DNA of 64,000 bases. It comes from Candidatus Chlorobium masyuteum (GTDB lineage: Bacteria > Bacteroidota > Chlorobiia > Chlorobiales > Chlorobiaceae). Under the pieces are notes generated by a model, which saw only the letters and a program-made list of their open reading frames with translations, was not told the DNA's origin and searched no databases. Shown here piece by piece: positions 54,072 through 63,932 of this stretch (positions are counted from its first letter, which is position 1; each line of letters opens with the position of its first letter). Location of the stretch: assembly GCF_011601315.1 (NCBI RefSeq), contig NZ_JAAORA010000002.1:605963-669962 (forward strand), in the 5' to 3' direction. The position numbers and the translations under genes were made by a program.

Positions 54072-55409
54072 ATGAGCAGCTCAAGCGAGCCTTTGTCAAC
54101 TGCCTTTGAAAAAGCAACCTATGACAAGGTGGCCCTGCATCTGATCCCCTTTCTGTTTATCTGCTACATTCTCGCCTATCTCGACAGGGTCAATGTCGGT
54201 TTTGCCAAACTTCAAATGTGCAGTGATCTGGGCTTCAGCGATACCGCTTATGGAACAGGAGCCGGAATTTTCTTTATCGGTTATCTTCTGTTCGAAGTGC
54301 CGAGCAACATCATTCTTTCGAAAATCGGAGCACGTATCTGGATAGCGCGCATCATGATTACCTGGGGCGTGATTGCCTCGATGCAGCTTTTTGTATCCAG
54401 CGAGCCGATTTTTTATCTCCTGCGTTTTTTTCTCGGTGTGGCTGAAGCCGGTTTTTTTCCCGGAATCATCCTCTATCTCACCACATGGTTCCCTTCAGAG
54501 TACCGCGCAAGAATGGTCGCATGGTTCATGACAGCAGTTGCCATTGCCGGAGTTGCAGGTGGCCCTGTTTCGGGAGTTATACTTGAAACAATGGACGGGG
54601 TGGGATCTCTTCAGGGTTGGCAGTGGCTCTTTATCCTTGAAGGCGTTCCCTCGGCACTGATGGGCCTCTGTGTGCTTTTTTATCTTGACAACACTCCTGA
54701 CGATGCTGTGTGGCTGAACGCCCCGGAGAGAGAGCTTCTGACGAAGCGGCTTGCCGATGATGAACTCCGGAAGGGTTCAGACGGCAGACCGGCATATACC
54801 GTAAGGGATGCGTTCGGAATGCCGGAGGTCTGGATGCTCAGTGCGCTCTATTTCTCTATCGTGATGGGGCTTTACGGCATCTCTTTCTGGCTTCCGCAAA
54901 TCATAAGGGAGAGCATTACCGCTGATGAATCCCTGATAGGATGGATCTCCGTCATCCCCTGGCTGAGTGCTGCGGTGGTCATGGTGATCAACGGTGTTCA
55001 TTCCGACCTGACCGGTGAACGGCGCTGGCATATTGCTTTTTCCTGCCTCATCGGATCTGCCGCTTTTGCGCTCAGTGCCATGCCTTTTGCCGGAGGATGG
55101 TACGGTATAGCAGCTCTTTCTGTTGCTACCGCAGGCATCATGTCGGCCCTCTCCTGCTTCTGGTCGCTTCCACCATCAATTCTGGCCGGTAGTGCGGCAG
55201 CGGCAGGAATCGCCATCATCAACTCTTTTGGCAATATTGCCGGTTATGTCAGTCCGGAGATGGCAGGAATCATTCGTGATGCAACAGGAGGGAGGATGAC
55301 GATTGTACTGGCGCTCTTTTCCGCATCGCTCCTGACAGCGGCTCTCCTTACGCTTCTGGTGACCAGAGGTGAGGGCGGCCGCGGCGAGCGGAAGAACAGG
55401 GATTTATGA
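54072..55409 (+). CDS. MFS transporter, anion:cation symporter (ACS) type
   Basis: A 445-residue permease with 12 predicted helices. ACS-family marks include RVNVGFAKLQMCSDLGFSD near helix 1, FFIGYLLFEVPSNIILSKIG in helix 2 and RFFLGVAEAGFFPGIILYL in helix 4. ACS members import organic anions such as sugar acids or dicarboxylates. The substrate here is unknown. Possibly co-transcribed with DUF2461. Confidence 0.88.
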   Translation: MSSSSEPLSTAFEKATYDKVALHLIPFLFICYILAYLDRVNVGFAKLQMCSDLGFSDTAYGTGAGIFFIGYLLFEVPSNIILSKIGARIWIARIMITWGVIASMQLFVSSEPIFYLLRFFLGVAEAGFFPGIILYLTTWFPSEYRARMVAWFMTAVAIAGVAGGPVSGVILETMDGVGSLQGWQWLFILEGVPSALMGLCVLFYLDNTPDDAVWLNAPERELLTKRLADDELRKGSDGRPAYTVRDAFGMPEVWMLSALYFSIVMGLYGISFWLPQIIRESITADESLIGWISVIPWLSAAVVMVINGVHSDLTGERRWHIAFSCLIGSAAFALSAMPFAGGWYGIAALSVATAGIMSALSCFWSLPPSILAGSAAAAGIAIINSFGNIAGYVSPEMAGIIRDATGGRMTIVLALFSASLLTAALLTLLVTRGEGGRGERKNRDL

Positions 55410-55525
55410 TTTTTTCCGGTCATTCTCCTGATGGTGTCAGGGGTGGTATTTCTCTCAGCACTCTTTGGATTTCAGGCTTCAATACGGGTTAATTTTCAGC
55501 ATCTGCATCAATGGCCGAAAGCTCA

Positions 55526-56752
55526 TCAGTCAGCCGGGTGATGCGTGAGCTGTTTTTCTTTTTCTGCCCAGTGCATGGCTCCAAGTGATATGATGCTGAG
55601 TATGAAGAAGCCGGTGGTGAGGGGAAGCACGGTGCCGTTATAGCTCTGGCCGATTGCGGTGCCGACGATGAGTGAAATAAAGGTCGAGAGTGAGCCGACA
55701 ATACCGGAACCGATACCGGCAATGCTGCCGAGGGTTTCCATGGCCAGTGCATTGAGGTTGCCGAAAAGAATGCCGGTACTGAAAAAGGTGAGAAACAGGT
55801 AGAGCATGAGCTGCCAGAGGGGGGGATGGTTCTCCTGCAGCAGAATCAGCAAAAGGAAGGCTACTGAAAGGGTGCCGATGGTCAGGAGCGCCTTTCTGGA
55901 GAGTGACTGCATGGAGTGATGCAGTAAAAGCCGGGCATTGACAAATGATGCGCTGCCAATCGAGAGTGCCAGAGCTGCAAAATAGAGCGGAAACCGTTCA
56001 CCGAGAGCATACTCTTCCTGAAAAATCTGCTGTGCCGAGTTCAGGTAACCGAGAAAATAACCGGACACAAGACCGGCGGTTACGGTGTAACCGAGTGCGC
56101 TGCGGTTCTCAAGAATCGAGCGGATTGTAGCGGTCATCCGTTTAAACGAGAAGGGAATCCGGTTTTCCGGCTTCAGGGTTTCGGGTTGGCGGAGTGCAAA
56201 CCAGGCAATCGAGAGGAGTGCAAAAACGAGAAAGGTGCCGAAGATTGCTCGCCAGCCTGAGAGCACTACTATTCCCTGCCCGATAGCCGGAGCGACAATC
56301 GGCACCAGAATAAAGACGGTCATGACAAATGACATGACACGGGCCATGGAACTGCCTTCGTACCGGTCGCGCACAATGGCAATGGAGACAATGCGGGGGC
56401 CCGCTGTTCCGAATCCCTGGAGGAACCTGCCTGCAAGCATGACCGGAAAGTTTTGTGCGACAAGCGAGAAGAGAGTGCCGGTGATGAAGAGCGCGTATCC
56501 CAGATAGATCGCCGGTTTTCGGCCGGTGCTGTCGGATATCGGGCCGTAGAGCAACTGGCCGGAGGCCATGCCGAGAAAGAGTATGGAGAGGATGAGCTGG
56601 TTTGTATTCTCCTCATGGACACCCAGCTCCTTGCCGATATCAGCGAGCGCAGGCAGCATGGTATCAATCGACAGGGCGACGAGTGACATCATCAGAGCCG
56701 TGAGTGTAATGAACTCCGCAAATCCCGGCTCGGCCCGTTTTTTACGCGCCAT
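55526..56752 (-). CDS. MFS drug-resistance transporter, Bcr/CflA type
   Basis: A 408-residue proton antiporter with 12 helices. It has the Bcr/CflA start FITLTALMMSLVALSIDTML and ALADIG, the helix 2-3 motif GQLLYGPISDSTGRKPAIYL and helix 4-5 RFLQGFGTAGPRIVSIAIVR. It probably exports a toxic compound. AAGGAG lies 5-6 bases before ATG 56752. Convergent with the ACS transporter. Confidence 0.88.
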   Translation of the reverse strand: MARKKRAEPGFAEFITLTALMMSLVALSIDTMLPALADIGKELGVHEENTNQLILSILFLGMASGQLLYGPISDSTGRKPAIYLGYALFITGTLFSLVAQNFPVMLAGRFLQGFGTAGPRIVSIAIVRDRYEGSSMARVMSFVMTVFILVPIVAPAIGQGIVVLSGWRAIFGTFLVFALLSIAWFALRQPETLKPENRIPFSFKRMTATIRSILENRSALGYTVTAGLVSGYFLGYLNSAQQIFQEEYALGERFPLYFAALALSIGSASFVNARLLLHHSMQSLSRKALLTIGTLSVAFLLLILLQENHPPLWQLMLYLFLTFFSTGILFGNLNALAMETLGSIAGIGSGIVGSLSTFISLIVGTAIGQSYNGTVLPLTTGFFILSIISLGAMHWAEKEKQLTHHPAD

Positions 56753-56801
56753 AGAGCTCCTTTTTATCGCTTCCGGACTTGTTACAGCGCTCTTTCATGT
56801 G

Positions 56802-58181
56802 TCAGCCGTAGAGCGGTTCCGCATGAATGATGACCCGGTATGCATCGGGCAGGGAGTGATAGATAGCCCCTTCAAGCTGGCTGGTGAGCGAGTGTACCTC
56901 CTCAAGCAGTGCTTCATCGTCAAATGAGCAGTGGAGGGTGATAAAGAGCTTGCCGGTGTCGGATTTGCGGATCAGGATATCGTGAACATCCTGAATTTTA
57001 TTAATGCTTTCTGCAACGGTTACAATGGTTTCGCGTACAATGCTCTCCACTCCGGCAGGGAGGGCGGTGGTGCTGTGCTCCTCATTGCGAAGCGGATCGA
57101 GATGAATGCAGATATCAAGCTCTCCGTCGAACTCCCGGTGCAGCTCATCTTCAAGCGCGGTGACGGTATCGTGGGCCTCTTTTATGGTGAGCTGCTGGTC
57201 GATCTCGACATCAAACGTGATAAATTTTTTCTGCTCCGAAAGATTGGTCGAAATGTTATGGGCGTGCAGGTTGTGATTCAGGCCGATCACATGCACCCTT
57301 TCGGCGATGGTTTCGCTGTTGAGGGCAATCGGGCGGGTGTTGATAATCATATCGGCCAGGGTGAACTCTTCACGCACCTTTTGCTCGATTTCAGCGCAGA
57401 TACGTTGTACTTTTTCAACAGAAAGTGTCCTGTTGACACTGACACCCATTTCCACAAATACCTGCGGTCCGCTGGGTTTTACCCTCAGTTTGTCAATAGC
57501 GATTACTCCGGCGACACTCATGGTCATCTCTTCAATCCGGTCCGCAAGCCCTTCAGGTGCAGCATCGGTCAGGACATCGATGGTCTCTTTGCCGAGACGG
57601 AACGCCGCCCATAGCACTACCAGAGCTACGGCAATACCGGCAACCGCATCGGCCCAGACGATGCCGAGCGAGACAAAAAAAAGACCGAGGATAACGACGG
57701 CCGAGCTGAGAATGTCGGAACTGAAGTGCAGGGCATCTGCCTCAAGCGCCTGGCTGCCGGTCTCTTTTGCCACCTTTTTCAGGGCAATGGAGCGGGAGAT
57801 GTCAACGACAATGGAGATGGCCATCACGGCAAAGGCGTACCAGGTGACCTCAACCTCTGTTGTTCCGGCTATGAGCCGCTCAATGGCGGCATAGATGATC
57901 CATGCACTGGTCACAACAAGAAGTCCCGTTTCAATCAGTGCGGAGACACTCTCAACCTTCGCGTGACCATAGTGGTGTTTGCTGTCGGCGGGTTTACCGC
58001 TCATTCTGACAGCATACCAGGTGAGTGAAGCTGCTCCGAAGTCAAGCGCGGAGTGTGCGGCTTCGGATATGATTCCGATACTGCCGGTAAGTAGTCCGAC
58101 GATGAGCTTCATTGCCGTAAGCAGGAGGCTTGCCACGACAGAGCTTATGGCTACCTGTTGTTTTTTGTGAGCGTGTTCCAT
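56802..58181 (-). CDS. Cation diffusion facilitator with extended C-terminus
   Basis: A 459-residue CDF-family exporter of divalent metals (Zn, Fe, Mn or Co). Six membrane helices carry two HxxxD sites: HSALD (about 43-47) in helix 2 and HFSSD (about 152-156) in helix 5. The remaining 250 residues seem to hold three successive dimerisation-like modules, beginning near VAGVIAIDKLRVKPSGPQV, VIGLNHNLHAHNIST and INKIQDVHDILIRKSDTG. Ordinary CDF proteins have about 300 residues and one module. Confidence 0.87.
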   Translation of the reverse strand: MEHAHKKQQVAISSVVASLLLTAMKLIVGLLTGSIGIISEAAHSALDFGAASLTWYAVRMSGKPADSKHHYGHAKVESVSALIETGLLVVTSAWIIYAAIERLIAGTTEVEVTWYAFAVMAISIVVDISRSIALKKVAKETGSQALEADALHFSSDILSSAVVILGLFFVSLGIVWADAVAGIAVALVVLWAAFRLGKETIDVLTDAAPEGLADRIEEMTMSVAGVIAIDKLRVKPSGPQVFVEMGVSVNRTLSVEKVQRICAEIEQKVREEFTLADMIINTRPIALNSETIAERVHVIGLNHNLHAHNISTNLSEQKKFITFDVEIDQQLTIKEAHDTVTALEDELHREFDGELDICIHLDPLRNEEHSTTALPAGVESIVRETIVTVAESINKIQDVHDILIRKSDTGKLFITLHCSFDDEALLEEVHSLTSQLEGAIYHSLPDAYRVIIHAEPLYG

Positions 58182-58302
58182 CAGTTTTTTTTCTTCAAAA
58201 AGCGGTTTTTACGAGGTTTAAGAGATCGCTCTCTCTCTCTGAACCGGTTTTCAATGTACGCAGGAGGAGTGAAAGACAACTCATATTTTTTTCAGGTCCC
58301 CT

Positions 58303-59517
58303 TCAGCATATCGGGAATTCACCGTGAGCAAGACGGTCGGTGAATTTTGTGATGTTGCCGAGTTCGTTGTCGATAATGGCAGTGACCTCATCCGTTACCG
58401 CATCCACGGTGACATCACAACCGGTTATGATTCGGGCTGAAGCGGAAAGGGGGCGGTCGAGCGGTTTGCCGATCTGGCTGCAGAGCAGGATCGAAACATC
58501 TTCTATACCAGCCACTTCACGGTAGATGCGCCGGGCAATCTCAGAGGCAAGCACAGAATAGATTTTTCCGACATGGCTGACCGGGTTTTTACCGGCAGCC
58601 GCCTCAAGAGTGAGGGGTCTCTCGAAGGCGATAAGCCCGTTTACCCTGTTGCCGCGTCCGACCTCTCCTCCGTCAGCTCCCTCTGCCGAGGTGCCGAGCA
58701 CGGTCAGGTAGATACCGCCTTCACCCCTCGTCGGGTCGTCGAGCGTGTTGAGCTCAACGGTTATTTCACTGAAAGGCATGTTCTTTGCTGCAATAACATG
58801 CTGCACGGCGTCAAGTACGGCGGCTTTCCGTTCGAAATAGTGTGCGGGAGAGGTGATAAAGCGGTCCACAAAAGCCATGGCAATGGTAAGGGTGAGGTGG
58901 TTGCGGTTTCTGTACCCCATGATCTTTATATCCTCACCGGTTTCAGGAAAAGCCTGCTTGAATCCCGGTGAGTTGAGATAGTGTTCAGTCTCAAGCACAA
59001 CTTTTTCGGCATCGCTGAGCGGCGCGTAGCCAGCTCCGACAGAGGTGTCATTTGCTCCGATCACGCTGCGCGCAAACAGGTCGGTAAGCTCTGCCGAGCC
59101 GGGTTTGATCTCGTTCTGGAATCGTACATGGATATCAGGATCGACAAAGCGGAGATGCTTTTTCAGCCAGTTGCTTGCTGCCTCTTCAGCAATTTCGCCG
59201 ACAGGTATGCGGACTCCCTTGTAGCTGGTGGTTGCCCTGTCTCCGAAGATGATCTTCATCGGCTCCAGCACCCGGCCGCCACCCGGTTTTACAAGGGTTC
59301 TTCCGGCTACCAGCAGCCCTTTGTCGAGGTTGTGATGCAGGATTTGTCCGGTTCGCTCAATATATTCCCGGCAGAGGCTCAGGCATACTGACTCCATTAT
59401 CGAGTCGCAGATGGTATCGGGATGTCCGGTTCCCTTGCGTTCGATCAGTTCAATCTGCCGCATTCCGGCAGGAGTGGTTCCTGCCACTTCGACGGTGATG
59501 TTTCGCAAAGTTTTCAT
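58303..59517 (-). CDS. mat: Archaeal-type S-adenosylmethionine synthetase
   Basis: A 404-residue enzyme that makes S-adenosylmethionine from methionine and ATP. It is the archaeal type (PF01941-like), not Met[57 protein letters not shown] and [20 protein letters not shown] are diagnostic. ATG 59517 ([13 protein letters not shown]) begins the conserved part; the frame is open to 59640. A bacterial genome carrying this type is unusual; a separate metK may lie outside the window. Confidence 0.88.
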   Translation of the reverse strand: MKTLRNITVEVAGTTPAGMRQIELIERKGTGHPDTICDSIMESVCLSLCREYIERTGQILHHNLDKGLLVAGRTLVKPGGGRVLEPMKIIFGDRATTSYKGVRIPVGEIAEEAASNWLKKHLRFVDPDIHVRFQNEIKPGSAELTDLFARSVIGANDTSVGAGYAPLSDAEKVVLETEHYLNSPGFKQAFPETGEDIKIMGYRNRNHLTLTIAMAFVDRFITSPAHYFERKAAVLDAVQHVIAAKNMPFSEITVELNTLDDPTRGEGGIYLTVLGTSAEGADGGEVGRGNRVNGLIAFERPLTLEAAAGKNPVSHVGKIYSVLASEIARRIYREVAGIEDVSILLCSQIGKPLDRPLSASARIITGCDVTVDAVTDEVTAIIDNELGNITKFTDRLAHGEFPIC

Positions 59518-59643
59518 GCAAGGCGCCTCTACCTGTTCAGCCGACAGACGAATACTGATGAATGTACCGGTTATCTCATTACTGCGTAAATCCGATCCTC
59601 CGCGAAGCTTACCTTTTTGCCATGTATGAAGGACCTTCAACGG

Positions 59644-60402
59644 TCAATAAACACTGTCAGTTTTATCAAGGATCGCCTCAAGCTCTTCCCAGAGAGCTTT
59701 ATAGGCTTTTGCAGCCGGAGCGTTCGGCGAAACGGTATGGATCGGTGCCCGGTAGATCCCCATTTTCTCAACATCCGAACTGTAGGGTATCGTTTGTGAG
59801 AGAAAATTCGGGTAGTCGTGGAATTCGTTGAGAATATCGCGGTGCATTTTTTTTTGTTTTTCCACCATGGTGAAAAATGGCCGGATTCTCGAGCTGTCAA
59901 GGTTATGGGTTTCAAAGAACTCTTTCAGCTGGTTGTAGGTGCGGATGGAGAGTGTTGTCGGGATCATGGGAACAAGGATAACATCCGAGGCGGCAAAAAC
60001 ACTTTCGGAGAGCAGGGTCAGGTTCGGCGGGCAGTCAAAAAAAATAACCTTGTACTCTTCGCTCAGTTCCTTGATGTTTTTTTTGAGTTTTTTCTTTGGA
60101 TTTTTTTCTTCGAAAAGTTCAATATCGAGATTCCGGTACGAAAAGTCTGAGGGGAGCAGGTCAAGTTGCTCAAAATCAGTAGCCTTGATGTTGCTGTATA
60201 TTTTGTTGCTTCCCTTGAGAAACTTCTCGCTGTTGTACTTTTTTGAAGCCGCAATCCTGAAGTAGTATGAGCTTGCCCCCTGGGGATCAAGGTCGCAGAT
60301 GAGCGTCGGAGAAGTATGCAGGGAAGCAAGATAGGAGAGGTTTACAGCAGTTGCGGTTTTACCAACACCTCCTTTGATGCTATAGAGTGCTATTGTTTTC
60401 AT
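59644..60402 (-). CDS. ParA-family ATPase
   Basis: A 252-residue Walker-type ATPase of the ParA/MinD group, which positions cargo such as plasmids, chemoreceptors, carboxysomes or granules over the nucleoid. The deviant Walker A is KGGVGKTA (about 9-16), with [14 protein letters not shown] and VIFFDCPPN (Walker B). It begins inside the 3' end of the CHAD gene (23-base overlap), so the two are translated together. No ParB is adjacent, consistent with a cargo-specific ParA. Confidence 0.9.
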   Translation of the reverse strand: MKTIALYSIKGGVGKTATAVNLSYLASLHTSPTLICDLDPQGASSYYFRIAASKKYNSEKFLKGSNKIYSNIKATDFEQLDLLPSDFSYRNLDIELFEEKNPKKKLKKNIKELSEEYKVIFFDCPPNLTLLSESVFAASDVILVPMIPTTLSIRTYNQLKEFFETHNLDSSRIRPFFTMVEKQKKMHRDILNEFHDYPNFLSQTIPYSSDVEKMGIYRAPIHTVSPNAPAAKAYKALWEELEAILDKTDSVY

Positions 60403-62008
60403 TTTGTATCCGGAAGGTTAAGAGTTCATGCATGAACTTCGCGGTTTGCTCATCATCGAAACCTCTGAAGGTATCGTGAAATTTCCGGCGTGTTTCTTCC
60501 TGCTTCTGATAAAGGATTGCGATTAATCCGCCAATTGTGCCTGCAAGTAATGTATGTTTTTTTTCTGTTTCCATTAATACCAGGCGTTTTTCAAGAAATG
60601 CGATTTGCACCGAAAAATCGGTAAAGTTGCCAAGGTTTTCCTGAAGCTCCTTAAGCTGTCTTATCATTGGAGCTATTGTTTTATTTGGAAAAATCGATGA
60701 GAAGAACTCAAGAAGGTAACGAAGCTTTTTACAGCCTATACGAAGTGTATGAAGCTCTTTATCCGTTGTTTTTCGTCCGATTTTACGACCATCCCGAATC
60801 ACTTTTTTCCATGCTTTTTTTATGGTTGCTTCAGCTATTGTGGATGTCGCAAGGGTTGCATTTGGTGCCTTCTCCTGCGACGGCAGGTCTTCCTTGTTGA
60901 TCCACTCATTCCACTCTTTCAGGAAGGATCTGTATTTTGCCGATGCAAGGTGGCTGCAAAATTCTTTGTGGAGTTTATTGCGTTTTGCTCTGATTTCGCT
61001 GAAGAACTCTTTGAGTGGTGGCTGCAGCACCGGAGGGAGATATCCGAAATAGGTCGTTTGGTGGAGCAGGTAGACATCCATATCCCGCAGTTCATTAGTG
61101 CGTTCGCCGATATCCTTGAACGCATTGAGAAAATAAGCGGTTTCTTCAGGATTGAACACTCCCTTGAGAAGCATTAACACCGATCTGGAGCGGCGTATGG
61201 CGACGCGATAGTCGTGCAGAAACTCAGTATCGATATCCCTGCTGATGCCGGTTTCGTTCTGCTTGACAAGAGTAAAGGTGCTCTGTAGCATCCTTCGGGC
61301 ATTTTCATGAATCATCGCATGCTCATCAAGCTGTAAATGGATTTTTGACGAATATCCCTTTACATTCAGCCCGGCCTCTTTCATCAGTATCAGATAGAGA
61401 TCCCGGTACTCCACAATTTTTCGGGATTCATAATGGCTGGAGAGCCATGTTTCAAGTTCTTCTACCTCATTACTGAACCCCTTGAGCGGCTTTAGTGCAT
61501 AACCCTGACAAAAAGGATTTTGGCCTCGATCTTCAGCAAGATGCCATGATTCGGAAAAAAGCGTGCCTATGGTTTTGTCGTGGCCGTCAAGGATGCTGTA
61601 GGTTTGCGAGATCGTTTTGAATACGCACAGCTTGATGAATGCCCTCATATCTCCGCAAGCGCCAAGCAGTTTTTTTAGCTTGCATTCAGGTAAACGGGAC
61701 GGAAAAAATACCGCGGGGTTTCCGCGAAAAGGGATGTATGCAGTGTCACTACCGGAATGGAGATCAGTTATATGCAGGGAGCCTTCTTTTTTTATAACGG
61801 CAATCCCGTTTTCGAATGCCAGCCAGTCAAATGTATCATAGTAAACTGACTCTGCCTGTCGGGCTGAACATTGTACAAGCTGCCATCCGGCAGCATGCAT
61901 TTTTTCATGTTGCGACCATGGTGAGTGCAGTTGGTTTGGACTCAACAGTATTTTTGTTGGAGTGACACCCATCCGTTTCTGACATTTTGAGGAGTTATCC
62001 ACCATCAT
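60380..62008 (-). CDS. CHAD-domain protein
   Basis: A 542-residue protein. The C-terminal half (about 230-500) is a CHAD domain, an all-helical fold with conserved basic residues that binds polyphosphate: [49 protein letters not shown] and [10 protein letters not shown]. The N-terminal half (about 1-220) is not a clear CYTH domain and is unrecognised. Known CHAD proteins localise to polyphosphate granules. It is the first gene of a two-gene unit with parA. Confidence 0.85.
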   Translation of the reverse strand: MMVDNSSKCQKRMGVTPTKILLSPNQLHSPWSQHEKMHAAGWQLVQCSARQAESVYYDTFDWLAFENGIAVIKKEGSLHITDLHSGSDTAYIPFRGNPAVFFPSRLPECKLKKLLGACGDMRAFIKLCVFKTISQTYSILDGHDKTIGTLFSESWHLAEDRGQNPFCQGYALKPLKGFSNEVEELETWLSSHYESRKIVEYRDLYLILMKEAGLNVKGYSSKIHLQLDEHAMIHENARRMLQSTFTLVKQNETGISRDIDTEFLHDYRVAIRRSRSVLMLLKGVFNPEETAYFLNAFKDIGERTNELRDMDVYLLHQTTYFGYLPPVLQPPLKEFFSEIRAKRNKLHKEFCSHLASAKYRSFLKEWNEWINKEDLPSQEKAPNATLATSTIAEATIKKAWKKVIRDGRKIGRKTTDKELHTLRIGCKKLRYLLEFFSSIFPNKTIAPMIRQLKELQENLGNFTDFSVQIAFLEKRLVLMETEKKHTLLAGTIGGLIAILYQKQEETRRKFHDTFRGFDDEQTAKFMHELLTFRIQNENNSTL

Positions 62009-62094
62009 GTGGAAAAAACTGTCACGATGGCAACTGATATATACAAAGCATTTAGATGGATTGGTTGATCCGATGTGTCGGGACTCATGATAAT

Positions 62095-63201
62095 TTATAG
62101 AGGAGCTTCAATGTAGAGTCCCTTTACCGTGCAAACCGCGCGAACTTTTTTTTCAGTAAAGAGTTCTGCATGTTCTGTGCAAATAAAATTACCGCCTACT
62201 TTTTTTATTGATCCGTCAAGCGTCAAAAAAGCATTTCCTGTGCAGTCAAAATTGCCTTTGATCTTTTTTACGGAGCCTTTGAGTGATGTTAACTTGTTTC
62301 TTGAACAGACAAAATTGCCCTTGACTTTCTCTGGAGCCCCTTTGAGCGATGTCAGACAATTATCTGAACAGTCAAAATTCCCACTTACTTTCTCAGAACT
62401 CCCGTCAAGTTTTGTTAACTGATTATGCGAACAATCGAAATCAATAACTTCCTGAGGCGCGCCAATGAGCGAGCTGATCTGGTTTGCGGCACAAGAGAAA
62501 TTACCCCCGACCACTTCAGGTGCACCCTTCAGGGATGCAAGCTGATTGTTTGAGCAGACGAAATCCCCATATACTTCAACAGGGCCGCCTTTGAGTGATG
62601 TTAACCTGTTGCTGTCACAGGAAAAATCACCAAGAATAAACGCTGATACTCCAGCAAGAGAAGTCAGTCTATTGTTTGAGCAATCAAAATCTCCAAGAAT
62701 ATGATCCGGAGCACCGTCCAGCATTTTCAGGTGATTGTTTGAACAATCACAATCAAATACTTCACCCGGAATGCCTTCCAGCGAGGTCAAGTGGTTATCT
62801 GAACAAATGAAATCTCCACCCACTTTGTTGGGTCCGCCAAGCAGGGTTATCAGTTGGTTTCCTGAACAGTCAAAATTTCCCTTTACCTTTTTCGGGCCGC
62901 CTTTAAGTGACGGCAGCCGGTTTCCTGAGCAATCGAAATCGCCATGTATTTTATGTGGAAGACCTTCGAGTGTCGTCAATTGATTGTTTGAACAATCGAA
63001 ATGGCCGTATACTTCTAAAGGGCCCCCTTCAAGTGATTTTAACCGGTTTCCCGAAGCATTAAAATGGCCCGCAATGATCTCCGGGCATCCTTCAAGAGAT
63101 GTTAGCCCTTTGTTTGAACAGTCGATATCTTCTTTGCCATCGACCCCGATCATGATATCCTGAAACGTTATTTCTCTTGCTTTCATCTTCGCATACATCA
63201 C
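62095..63201 (-). CDS. Leucine-rich-like repeat protein with cysteine ladder
   Basis: A 368-residue protein made of about 15 tandem repeats of 20-21 residues with the pattern GGPxKVxGDFDCSNNQLTSL. Each repeat keeps a Cys at the same place (DCSNN/FICSD/NFDCSG), plus leucines at LTSL, so the chain should form a solenoid with a stacked Cys column. There is no signal peptide. Similar repeats occur in some phage and bacterial proteins of unknown role. The gene may start at ATG 63201, 63198 or 63186. It lies between the CHAD and phoU genes, same strand. Confidence 0.75.
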   Translation of the reverse strand: MMYAKMKAREITFQDIMIGVDGKEDIDCSNKGLTSLEGCPEIIAGHFNASGNRLKSLEGGPLEVYGHFDCSNNQLTTLEGLPHKIHGDFDCSGNRLPSLKGGPKKVKGNFDCSGNQLITLLGGPNKVGGDFICSDNHLTSLEGIPGEVFDCDCSNNHLKMLDGAPDHILGDFDCSNNRLTSLAGVSAFILGDFSCDSNRLTSLKGGPVEVYGDFVCSNNQLASLKGAPEVVGGNFSCAANQISSLIGAPQEVIDFDCSHNQLTKLDGSSEKVSGNFDCSDNCLTSLKGAPEKVKGNFVCSRNKLTSLKGSVKKIKGNFDCTGNAFLTLDGSIKKVGGNFICTEHAELFTEKKVRAVCTVKGLYIEAPL

Positions 63202-63227
63202 AAATGATCGTTTTATTTGTAACCGTT

Positions 63228-63914
63228 TTAATCTTTCAGAGAGTCGATGAGGTTTTGATAAAAATCCCCTTTGTGACGTACAATTTCACCTGTCACCAGA
63301 TAGATCACCTCACGGGCAATCATGGTGGCATGATCAGCCATACGCTCAATGTAGCGGGAGATGCTCAATGCGGCAATAAGCTCATCGACCGCTGAGTCAG
63401 GACTTTTCATCAACAGGGTAACCCTTTTGAAGACCGTACGGTGCATCACGTCAACCTCTTCATCCAGGGCACAGACTTTATCGGCAAGAGTGCGGTCTTT
63501 TGAGATGAATGCTTCGATTGAGTTTCTTACCATTTCGCCTGCATGTACTCCCATCTTCTCGAACTCAAACGATTTCAGCATTTCCGGACTGATTTCAGGC
63601 ATCCTGTCGATAATGTGAACGGCCAGGTCACCGATACGCTCAAGATCATCGTTGATCTTCATAATGGTGACTATGGTACGCAAATCTCTTGCCACCGGCT
63701 GCTGCAGGGCAAGAAAAGCCAGACACCGCTCTTCAAGATCGACTTCTGCCAGATCGATTTCATTATCAATCTGCCTTATCTGACGGGCACTCTGTTCATC
63801 CTGGTGTTTGACAGCATGCAGGGCATTGAAAAAGTTCTCAAGCACCTTGTCGGAAAGTTGTACGAGTACAAAAGAGAGCTCTTTTATAAGTTCATGAACC
63901 GGGCGTTCTGACAT
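63228..63914 (-). CDS. phoU: Phosphate-signalling regulator PhoU
   Basis: A 228-residue protein with two three-helix PhoU repeats (about 12-110 and 120-215): DEQSARQIRQIDNEIDLAEV, metal-binding-type ERIGDLAVHI, and the second repeat's ERMADHATMIAREV. PhoU connects the PstSCAB phosphate importer with the PhoR-PhoB system and lowers phosphate uptake. It follows pstB by 18 bases on the same strand, so it is the last gene of the pst operon here. Confidence 0.93.
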   Translation of the reverse strand: MSERPVHELIKELSFVLVQLSDKVLENFFNALHAVKHQDEQSARQIRQIDNEIDLAEVDLEERCLAFLALQQPVARDLRTIVTIMKINDDLERIGDLAVHIIDRMPEISPEMLKSFEFEKMGVHAGEMVRNSIEAFISKDRTLADKVCALDEEVDVMHRTVFKRVTLLMKSPDSAVDELIAALSISRYIERMADHATMIAREVIYLVTGEIVRHKGDFYQNLIDSLKD

Positions 63915-63932
63915 AGGAGTGAAGGGTTTTCG

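Noticed and set aside
56931..57894. Two long frames antisense to the CDF transporter
   Set aside because: Both mirror the transporter gene, and their products show only antisense-type composition.
62100..63150. Regular 60-63-base DNA repeats that could look like a CRISPR array
   Set aside because: The repeats are in frame and translate to a repeat protein. There are no constant repeats with variable spacers and no cas genes.
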